Origin: Hyalomma asiaticum
Lineage: Eukaryota; Arthropoda; Arachnida; Ixodida; Ixodidae
Assembly: GCA_013339685.2 (NCBI GenBank)
Contig: CM023481.1
Span: 70,624,479 to 70,688,478 of the forward strand
Reading direction: 5' to 3'
DNA length: 64,000 nt
The notes beneath the pieces were generated by a model. The model was not told where the DNA came from, searched no databases, and saw only the letters and a program-made list of their open reading frames with translations. This document shows, one piece after another, positions 56,751 to 64,000 of the stretch (its first letter is position 1; every line of letters begins with the position of its first letter). The translations under genes and the position numbers were made by a program.

Positions 56751-57712
56751 TTATTTACAAATGACACTGACCCCACCACCTCTCGCAATTCTATCCTTAC
56801 CGGAGTAACGACAGGGCGCTATGTCGCTGTCGCTGATTTTAAGTTGCAGCCATGATTCTCTAGTGATTAGAATATGCGGATTGGTACGTGAGGACTTATC
56901 TCTCAAATTGGGAGTACTTGTACAGTACAGTGCGAGTGCTCAAACTGAAGCATGAAAAACCATTTTTTCCTTAATAGCGATTCATTGGTTTGCTGAAACT
57001 TCCCCTTCAGGTATACCCGCGGGAGTCATCTTTCTCTGGTCATTGCCCCATTTGAACCATTTACACTGCAGAACTTAACCTTATCGCGAACAAATTTGAC
57101 TTTTTTTCTAACCTTTCTAGCGCTAGACGTACTCTCCCATACCACTTTTCTTTCGTACCTAGTGGCTGCCGAGAATTCCTCTGAGAGTTTAATAGCTTTG
57201 CCATTAAGTTTGCAGGAATTCTATAGCGCAATTACTTTTTTCTGTAATCTAAAAGTTTTACAATTATGGCACGCATCTTAACAGTCTGCTTTCGTCCTAG
57301 TGTGTGTATTCTTTCGACGTTAACGTGCTTCCGCACCCAGAATATTTTTAAATGTTTTCGTCACACGAGCCGAAGGGCTGTTTGCATCGTCGTCATCAGG
57401 TATACCGAAAATTAGCAGTTTGTTTCGCTGTCTACAAGTCTTCAAGTTTATGCTGCAACCATTGCACAGTTTATTTTCAAGGCGAGTAATCTTGCCGCTA
57501 AGTTGTTTAATTAGAGCAGTGAATTCTTCAACTGTATTCAGTTTAGACTCCACCCCTGCGGAATTGCGGACTCCCCCCGCGACCTTTGAACACATGTAAT
57601 TCGATTCGGATACAGGGGACATCTGCCCTGCCAAAGCATGGCCTTCTTCTTCATATTCCCCGTGTATCATGGATGAAGACATTTCGACACGTAAGAATGC
57701 GCTTAGGCGCAA
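56751..57712 (-). mobile_element. Decayed LINE: ORF1-like and endonuclease remnants
   Basis: Minus strand. An ORF1-like frame at 57712-57320 is followed at lower coordinates by an endonuclease piece (about 56879-56751: LITRESWLQLKISDSD, KDRIARGGGVSVI). T-E/R-E-S-W-L and D-R-x-x-R-G-G-G-V are conserved apurinic endonuclease blocks of CR1/Jockey-group LINEs. No RT is readable. Confidence 0.6.
57320..57712 (-). pseudogene. LINE ORF1-like protein
   Basis: A 130-residue frame with a predicted coiled-coil stretch (VEEFTALIKQLSGKITRLEN), followed by RQRNKLLIFGIPDDDDANS and ARVTKTFKNILG. 'R-x-N-x-L-I-F-G-I/V-P-D/E' is the hallmark of RRM-type ORF1 or gag-like RNA-binding proteins of LINEs, which coat the element RNA. 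The C-terminal half of the domain is missing. It is next to an endonuclease remnant on the same strand, supporting the assignment. Confidence 0.65.
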
Positions 57713-58529
57713 AACGCATGCCGCACGTATGGAGATAAGTGGAACCTGGCCGTAACTTCTGTAGAACTACCACAGTACCGACTAAACTCGGGGAGAAAAC
57801 AGTGGCTCCACCGCCTTTTTTTCTTATGTCGACTGCCGCATCTCCTTCATCGTGACGCGGCTATGCCCAGCATGCTCTTGCTCACAGCAGGCGAGGTGGG
57901 AGGCAGATTTAGAATGACTTTCAACGGAAGAACGTGACTAAAGGTCAAGGAACCGTACTGATGTTTATTGATCCATTTAGCATTTGACTTCGCTTGTTTT
58001 TTTCTTGCGGGAATGTAAGGGAATATGGATATACGCAGAACACAAGCTGCGCACGTGTCTGCAGCATACGCGCCTGCAATACTGCCCGCAGCATTACAGA
58101 AAGCAGCAAGTATATCTTCGCACTCGCAAACGTCTATTTCGAGTGTGGTTCTTTTCTTTCTTTCTTTTTTTTTGAGACGCTTGCCTATATTAATAGCAAT
58201 GCGAAAGGTCGTCGCATACGGCTAATGACCCTGACCAAATTATTTTGAAGAATAATACAGCTTTGTTTACCTTCAACGAAGTGAATAAAAATGAAAGCGC
58301 TGACGCAGAAAACATAAGCTGCTTTTTTAGCCAGGACCCGTGAAAATATTCAGGGTATTGTTTATTCAGAGAATTTAGCACGAGAAAAGGTTAATAATAT
58401 GCAAAAAGCTGTCACTGCATTTTAATACTAGATCTGCTTGGCACCACGTTCCTGTTGAAATAGGAATAAGGTTTAAAAGCAATTGCGCTTCGACTTAGGT
58501 TGCGCAGTGCTTTCTGTCTGCGTCATAAG

Positions 58530-58697
58530 AGCGTGGGTTACACGCGGCCGTGCAGACCGGGCTGGAAGTGCAATTGCCAGAGAAACACTAGCGCGACCTG
58601 CGATTGTGGTAAAGATATGAGAGACAAAATATACTGCTGCGGCACAGAGGCCCCTCGTATCCTTAAGGGTAAAAAGTGGCACTCGGGGTTCCCTTGA
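58530..58697 (+). CDS. Terminal exon of a Cys-rich peptide gene (tentative)
   Basis: After an acceptor (CTTTCTGTCTGCGTCATAAG|AGCG) a 55-codon frame runs to TGA at 58697. An AATAAA follows at 58726. The product begins SVGYTRPCRPGWKCNCQRN and continues with a CDC and a YCCG. The seven cysteines are spaced C-x5-C-x-C-x7-C-x-C-x9-C-C, and the tail is basic (GKKWHSG). Spacing of this sort is typical of small disulfide-rich secreted peptides, which are abundant in tick saliva and haemolymph. The signal peptide would have to be in an upstream exon, not identified; a weak candidate lies at about 58020-58110. Family and function unknown. Confidence 0.45.
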   Translation, partial: SVGYTRPCRPGWKCNCQRNTSATCDCGKDMRDKIYCCGTEAPRILKGKKWHSGFP

Positions 58698-58725
58698 CTG
58701 CACTTTGAGTTTGGAGAAAATTTCA

Positions 58726-58731
58726 AATAAA
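58726..58731 (+). terminator. Poly(A) signal of the Cys-rich exon
   Basis: AATAAA 29 bases after the stop codon. Confidence 0.5.
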
Positions 58732-59119
58732 ACTAGAAAGACACAATTGCAGGAGCTTTGAATGATTGTTTTTCTTAGGATTCGTGATAAATAATGCTCA
58801 TAGGCCTTCAAATTGTATCAAATACTGATACCTTTTTTTAAATATCGCGCATGAGCATTTTTTAGTAATAACATTTGCCATAAAAGATAATCTACTATAG
58901 GTACCTTAATCATTAAGGTTAATTACCATTAAGGATAACGTCGTCTGTATATATTTAGCTCTTATACTTTCCGTGATGAATGTCAGGGCATTGAAATACT
59001 ACTTCCGTTTTGTCATGCAATGCCGATATATTCTCGCCCCTGCATGTACAATCTGTGCGCCCACCTGCCACGGTTTCGGAAGGATTTGCCTTCTGGGGAA
59101 TTACGTCACAATGCCAGCA

Positions 59120-59314
59120 GGAAATACGAGATACGCCGCCGTCGAGGGCTCTGGAAATTTCAACAGCTTGGGTTTCTTTAATGTGCAACAACATCGCACA
59201 GTACATAGGCCTTGACATTTCGCCGCTATCGGAATGCAGCCGCCGCGGACGGGATTCGATCCCACGACCCTCGAATCAGCAGGGGAGTACCATAGCCTCT
59301 AGACAACCGAGGCA
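59120..59314 (-). repeat. Ruka-type SINE, tail-truncated
   Basis: Minus strand from ACGCCGCCGTCGAGGGCTC through GAATGCAGCCGCCGCGG to the head. The extreme tail is missing. Confidence 0.8.
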
Positions 59315-59369
59315 AGCAGTACGAGCACTATTCAAGATAAATGAATAAAAGTATATGCCTGATCCCTCA

Positions 59370-59699
59370 GTCAGAGTTCAAGTACAAGTTTATTTGTTAT
59401 AGCAAGTACAAAAAACGGGGTTTCATAATACATACAGCATCAGGAGTTCCCAAAGTGAGAAACTGTCCAAGGGACCTCCTATGATTTGTGGGGTACATGA
59501 AAGGTAAGTAACAGCAGCAAAGTAAAGACTGCGAAAAAAATAAAAAATGCATTTATTATGTAAAAATTTACAGTAAAATAAAAAGGTTACATATTTACAA
59601 TAGCAGCATTACACAATAGTAAAACAAAAAGAATGCACATAAGAAGGGATACAAAGAATGAAGTGATAAAAACAATATTACAGAAGAACGAAAGGTTCG
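59370..59699. other. Possible LINE 3' end, minus strand
   Basis: A-rich sequence. AAGTTTATTTGTTATAGCAAG near 59386, if read on the minus strand, resembles the AATAAA-containing end of a retroelement. No coding support. Confidence 0.3.
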
Positions 59700-59704
59700 T
59701 TTAA

Positions 59705-60157
59705 CAGGATATGAATGAATGGATGAATGATCTTTATTGCACTCATATCTTATACAAAAATAAGCACAAACTGTATGGTCCCATAGCCGAAGGCTAGTGC
59801 GGGTACCATTGAAAGTACATAACTGAAACTGTAATAGTTCTAATTAAAAATAAACAGAAGTAAACAATTCAAATTTGATGTTTGATATTTTAATGTTTAT
59901 TTAAAGGATAGCAATGAACGAGATGACTTAGCATGAAGAGGTATACGATTCCAAAGATAATCACTACAGAGCGTGCTGCATAAACTGCCATAGTTAGACC
60001 TGATTTTCGGTAAGGGAAGGTTATTACGCTCTGAAAACCTCGTATTAGTGTTGTTCACAAGGGTATGAAAAGGACTACAGTCTAGTGATATTTCACGATG
60101 AATGACACAGTATGTAATGACCGACAATCTGTGATAAAACAACTGTTGAATGAGCAA
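59705..60157 (-). mobile_element. LINE 3' end with ORF2 C-terminus
   Basis: The minus-strand frame 60157-59897 ends NTRFSERNNLPLPKIRSNYG, LWNRIPLHAKSSRSLLSFK. 'TR-x-N-x-LP-x-x-R-T/S-N-Y-G...LWN-x-x-P...S-L-x-x-F-K' is the conserved C-terminus of CR1-like LINE ORF2 proteins. About 190 bases of 3' UTR follow with an AATAAAGATC and a final tandem ATTCATCC/ATTCATTC tail. It is 5'-truncated, as usual. Confidence 0.7.
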
Positions 60158-60308
60158 GATGCCATGATGTTGACAGAGGAATCATAACAAGAAAGTGAAC
60201 TTTGTCTTCGCGTATGCAGTTGAACGTTTATTGTACATAGAGGTGAACTTGCTCATTCCCATCGGTGCGACACGTGCGGTTGTTTTCGTTTGTTTAATAG
60301 AGAACGCC

Positions 60309-60544
60309 ATGCCCCGCCGCGGTGGTCTAGTGGCTAAGGTACTCGGCTGCTGATCCGAGGGTCGCGGGATCGAATCCCGGCCGCGGCGGCTGCATTTCGA
60401 TGGAGGCGAAATGTTGAGGCCCGTGTGCTGTGCGATGTCAGTGCACGTTAAAGAACCCCAGGTGGTCGAAATTTCCGGAGCCCTCCACTACGGCGTCTCT
60501 CATAATCAGAACTGGTTTTGGGACGTAAAACCCCACAAAACAAC
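60309..60544 (+). repeat. Intact Ruka SINE
   Basis: Best copy in the window. The tRNA-like head has an A box (GTGGTCTAGTGGCTAAGG) and a B box (GGGATCGAATCCC). The body (TTTCGATGGAGGCGAAATG, CAGTGCACGTTAAAGAACC, CGGCGTCTCTCATAATCAG) ends in an A-rich tail (AAAACCCCACAAAAC). It is bounded by a perfect 13-base duplication, AATAGAGAACGCC, at 60296-60308 and 60545-60557. An RNA polymerase III transcript mobilised by a LINE is the known mode for such elements. Confidence 0.93.
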
Positions 60545-60734
60545 AATAGAGAACGCCGTTATCACCTTCCCATGAATTGCGCGCTTCCTGTGATTGTTTG
60601 CGGGCACGGTGCAAGACTTTTGTGGGGAGCGCCGTTATCACTTTCTGTTACGCGCAACACAGGCAGCGTTTATCTTGCATGTCTCTTCGGGAACCTTGTC
60701 GATCATTCTTGAAACTTGGCATGCCTAACGCGTA

Positions 60735-60965
60735 CATTTCAGTGACTTCTGGAATTCCAGAGATAATACGAGAAGGCGGTATAAAAGCCGACGCATCACG
60801 CCGCTTGTCAGTCTTTCCGACGACTGTTCACGCCGCTGTTGCTGTGAATTGTGATTGGCCTTGTTTTGCTGGGCACAAGTTCGCCCAATAAACAGTTCGG
60901 CTGACATCACCTCGAGTCCTGCTGCGTGCTTCGTCTCGAGTGCTGCGTGTCTCGACCACGTGACA
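60735..60965 (+). repeat. LTR-like repeat, copy 2
   Basis: Has a TATA box (GGTATAAAAGCC at 60779) and a poly(A) signal (CCAATAAACAG at 60888) about 110 bases apart, then a region ending CACGTGACA. The layout matches U3-R-U5 of an LTR. Inverted copy at 41590-41812. No coding region is adjacent, so it is probably a solo LTR. Confidence 0.5.
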
Positions 60966-61179
60966 GGTGTTTCGCTGGTACAGCGCCGTTTGACGTTGAT
61001 GGCCTCACGTTCACGCATCGCCTCCAGAACATCCATGACCAACTCTTTGGGGGGACTGGTGTAGTTTGCATAATGACTCTATCGGATCTATAGTAAATGC
61101 CGCGCGAACGCATCAATCATGTTTACTTGTGCCAAATTGACCCGTCAACGTCGTTGCCACCTTTGGTTGCTAAACGCAG

Positions 61180-61183
<4 letters not shown>

Positions 61184-61266
<83 letters not shown>
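61184..61266. repeat. (GT)41 microsatellite
   Basis: 83 bases of uninterrupted GT; frames across it encode only Cys-Val or Thr-His repeats. Confidence 0.98.
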
Positions 61267-61267
<1 letters not shown>

Positions 61268-61699
61268 AATCATGCTCGTAGGTAGGCTGCAGGGAAACAC
61301 CATCCGCGACGAAAGGTGAGCGGCGCCCGCACTGCGCTGTCGGCTACCATGATTGAAGCTGTACGAAACGTGGCTTAGACCACCATTCTTCTGTTGCCAA
61401 TAAATGTTTATTCGTTCCTTCATTCATTCATCTCGGTTCTTTCCATGTGCCTCGATGCGCTCGTGGGGCTCCGCGCGGCGCACTTGCAGGCGCACTTGAG
61501 AACGTGCCTGGAACGGTGCTCTCATCCAGGAGAGGCGAAGTGTAGCAGAACTAACGGTAAGGAAGACTAGAAGCTGCGTTCGTGCAGCTTCGAGCGTGAG
61601 TGCCAATAACGCAGGTGTCATATGTGTGCAACTGTAGTGTACATAGTTTATACGCATTTACTTCAAATATTTATATGCAATAAAGAAAGAAAAAGTGCT

Positions 61700-61880
61700 G
61701 ATAGTGCTGTGGTAGAGAACCGGCCACTTGTCGTCGTGGGGCGGGAAACTTCGAGGTCGATTCCCTGGCATGAAAGGAAATTTTTCTACGCCCCTATTGA
61801 AAATTTTCCGCCGCCCATCACCATAATCTACCATTACCACCTTACCAAACGTGGATTTTGTGGTGGATATGGTGGTCACA
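61700..61880 (+). repeat. tRNA-like SINE head with CCCTATTGAAAAT module
   Basis: GCTGTGGTAGAGAACCGGCC (A-box-like) and GAGGTCGATTCCC (B-box-like) are followed by the module at 61795-61807 and CCACCAT-like repeats (CATCACCATAATCTACCATT). Confidence 0.5.
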
Positions 61881-61983
61881 TGGCGGCTGATCTCGTACGC
61901 CTCGCTCAATGAAAATTTGTTTGACTGAGCCGGTCCCGTTATGCACCTAGCGCAGAAAGTGTAAAATAATGTAGTACATGGCA

Positions 61984-62194
61984 CGATGAACAAATCGCAA
62001 GGTACGATTTAAAACAGGGAATGTCGCGGGAGCCAACGTTTCGACAAGTGGACTTGTCTTCGTCAGGGCGGCAACTCCGCCTTGACGAAGACAAGCGCAG
62101 CAACTGCCGCCCTGACGAAGACAAGTCCACTTGTCGAAACGTTGGCTCCCGCGACATTCCCTGTTTTAAATCGTACCTTGCGATTTGTTCATCG
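61984..62194. repeat. Perfect 90-bp inverted repeat
   Basis: 61984-62073 and 62105-62194 are exact reverse complements over 90 bases, with a 31-base spacer that holds a further partial copy (TTGACGAAGACAAG). The unit contains CGAAACGTTGGCTCC in each arm. The outer boundary is sharp. Confidence 0.95.
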
Positions 62195-62844
62195 ATTCAA
62201 GCATCCATCTTCCCCTGAGCTTCTCTTCTAGTTTTTAGTACATGGCAGGCATATTTGTTGGCAGTTGCCTTCCGTCTCCACACGCGCCAACATGCAAAGC
62301 AAGATATTTCTATAAGGCAGTATATTTGTGGGAAGATATGTCTTTCACTCGACAAAATACAAAATTTTATATCGTAATAACCGCTTATACAAATTGAAGT
62401 CATATTTGTTAGTCAGGCCATTTTCTCCAAAATTTTGAGTGCACGAGCATAAGCGTATTTGGTCCCGGGGATAGGCAAAAATTCTTATTTAAGTGGGGCG
62501 AACTACTTGTTTTAAGTGCATGGCACTGACAAAAGTTGCTTCGGAAACATATACCGAGTCTTGCTGAAAATATTTTTCTGTAAAATTCGCAGCATGAATT
62601 GAGCAATATCGGGACCTCAGTAATTGAGTCGTCTTTACTTACTTAACTTGAAGGTGCCCGTGTCCGATCTAATGTTTAGCGTTTGTATAACTGTAAAAAG
62701 TCTTTGTCAATATCGATCACGAGCTCTTCTTAAGAAAAATTTTCAGAAAATAGGGCATATGCAAGCCTCCATCTCAGGTTTGCTTCTGACTTCAAAGCTC
62801 ATTCCCGAGCACAACAGTTCCCTTGCCAGCTGCTTCCCTATACG
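62195..62844. other. No gene seen
   Basis: AT-rich, no recognised element. Confidence 0.4.
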
Positions 62845-62848
62845 TTAA

Positions 62849-63958
62849 AGGGGCACTGACACCAAAATTTTACTGCTGAGATAGCTGCGGCGTCGATTGT
62901 CGCGAACATGCACATGTCACCTACGAAATATGAACAGCAAACACAGCTCGAAAGGTAATTTAAATGAATAGTGAAGTTTGCATGCGCAATCGAGCGCCAA
63001 AAGCACTACGTTGCAACGTTGACAATAGCAAAGGCGACCCCCAGGGGACCCCCAATGATGGATGACGTTGCGGCCAAAGAAGCTCGTTAAAAAGCGCAGC
63101 AGCTGGTAGAGACGAGACTGAGATCTCTCCTTCTGCAAGCTCTTCAGCGAGTCAGTTTTCTCCTTTTTACACGTCGCCCCAAGGACAAGGTGTTACCTAT
63201 AGTGACAGTGGTTATACTTCGGTTGACTTGGGCCTGCTGTGAAGTGTCATTACAAGGAGCTGCGGAGAAAGTGGAGGCGAGATAGAACTCGCAGAAAACA
63301 CAATCGATCGTGCTGGCGTCGCCTGTGTTTATGTTCTCAAGTGTTCCAAACGCAATGGCTAATGTCGTTTTGAGACGTCCAAAGAGACATGCTCTGGGTT
63401 ATATTAAGATAATATGAGATTGGTATATGCATTTAGGTGCATCGAAAAGGATGCAGCAGTTGGAACAATGCTGTGTGGATGGCTCAACCTGTAGAAACCT
63501 ACATACAAACGAGAGCTGCTGACGCACGTTGCAGCTGCAATACGACGAGAGCTAATGACACACGTTGCAGCTGCTGCGAATGCATCCATGGGGCGGGCTC
63601 CTGAAGAGGCAGTGCAGTTAAGTGAGGGAATCACAAATATAGCCGCTGCCTTTGGCTGTAGTTGGCAGAAAAGAGGGCAAGCAACAAATAACAGTAAAGT
63701 TAAAGCTACAAGTGCTGATACAGGAAAAGTGCTCGAGGTAAAGGTTATGACAAAATTCTGCTGACTGTGTACTTCTAGGAATGCTTACTGTGACCACGAG
63801 CACGATCAAAAGCAATTCAGGCGAAACTTTGAAAGAAGCAGTGACGGTATTGTAGCCGTTGGAGCACTGGCTGAATTCCAGAAAATGTGAACACATTTAC
63901 AATATACGGTATATGAAGTACCTTGGAGATGAGGCAGCAAGGCATTCCTCGCAGTGAG
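62849..63958 (+). mobile_element. DNA-transposon remnant, Kolobok/Mutator-like
   Basis: The left end may be TTAA|AGGGGCACTGACACC (TTAA at 62845-62848). About 700 bases further on lies a transposase segment. No right-hand inverted repeat is visible before the SINE at 63959, so the element is truncated or continues beyond the window. Linking the TTAA end to the transposase is inference. Confidence 0.45.
63555..63890 (+). pseudogene. Mutator/Kolobok-type transposase fragment
   Basis: One reading frame with a single stop (TGA at 63762-63764). Before it: NIAAAFGCSWQKRG, then KATSADTGKVLEVKVMTKFC. After it: NAYCDHEHDQKQF, RRNFERSSDGIVAVGALAEF. This follows the 'D/A-G-x-W-Q-K-R-G...T-x-D-T-G-K-V-L-D/E...K-F-C...C-x-x-N-x-x-G-S-S-G' pattern of the Mutator-like transposase domain found in many arthropod proteins. 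The catalytic Asp expected before G-T-W-Q-K-R-G is replaced (AAAFGCSW). Just upstream, a 36-base tandem duplication (about 63509-63580) disturbs the N-terminal side. Inactive. Confidence 0.6.
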
Positions 63959-64000
63959 CCCCGCCACGGTGGCCTAGTGATTATGGCACTCGGCTGCTGA
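63959..64000 (+). repeat. Ruka SINE head, cut by window end
   Basis: CCCCGCCACGGTGGCCTAGTG then CTCGGCTGCTGA, identical in order to the first 40 bases of the copy at 60312. Confidence 0.85.

Noticed and set aside
60312..60390. Functional tRNA gene in the Ruka head
   Set aside because: The same head occurs at many sites joined to the same non-tRNA body, with a target-site duplication here.
61097..61423. Cys-Val and Thr-His repeat proteins
   Set aside because: Artefacts of the (GT)41 tract.
1..64000. CRISPR arrays, bacterial operons or phage
   Set aside because: No regularly spaced direct repeats with unique spacers and no compact gene strings; all signals are those of an animal nuclear genome.

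Overview
The window looks like repeat-rich nuclear DNA of a hard (ixodid) tick. The main evidence is at least eight copies or fragments of a tRNA-headed SINE that matches the tick Ruka family as I know it, one of them intact with a perfect 13-bp target-site duplication. RTE-clade LINE, Ty3/Gypsy and Penelope-like (PLE) remnants, long microsatellites and widely spaced spliced exons also fit a large arthropod genome. Nothing prokaryotic is present: no operons, no Shine-Dalgarno spacing, no CRISPR. Species cannot be named from the sequence alone. There is one 100-N assembly gap (13679-13778).

Layout. 1-14 kb is mostly anonymous DNA with decayed transposons: a possible LTR block between 35-bp direct repeats (1.8-2.4 kb), a PLE 3' end lying between 220-bp inverted repeats (4.5-5.1 kb), a minus-strand LINE 3' half (6.3-7.5 kb) and a 164-bp tandem repeat (10.4-10.7 kb). 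14.5-20 kb is a nested structure: a decayed minus-strand Ty3/Gypsy element (gag, protease, reverse transcriptase remnants, LTR-like direct repeats) split inside gag by a plus-strand RTE LINE that keeps a nearly complete reverse transcriptase ORF. 20.6-22 kb has a THAP-domain exon and an Arg/Glu-rich coding remnant. 22-25.7 kb is a SINE cluster. 25.6-27.3 kb is the integrase end of a second Gypsy element.

The best host-gene candidate runs on the plus strand from a TATA box at 28490 to a stop at 48313. Three exons (28584-29840, 35982-36125, 48011-48313) join in phase 0 with consensus splice sites and encode a predicted 567-residue leucine-rich-repeat-like protein. Its introns hold a TTAA-flanked MITE, Ruka copies, a Ruka copy split by a PLE fragment, an RTE 3' end with an inverted 5' end, LINE endonuclease pieces and LTR-like sequence.

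48-64 kb is again repeat-dominated: a dispersed repeat family, (TA)n tracts beside a recurring 13-bp module with CCACCAT-type minisatellites, a tentative minus-strand three-exon gene (50.6-51.6 kb), a decayed LINE with ORF1-like and endonuclease parts (56.7-57.7 kb), a cysteine-rich terminal exon with its own poly(A) signal (58.5-58.7 kb), a LINE 3' end, the intact Ruka SINE (60.3-60.6 kb), a perfect 90-bp inverted repeat (62 kb), and a DNA-transposon remnant with a Mutator/Kolobok-type transposase segment (62.8-63.9 kb). Apart from the LRR gene, and possibly the THAP, Cys-rich and 50.6-kb exons, the coding content is transposon debris. No coordinated gene system or pathway is visible.
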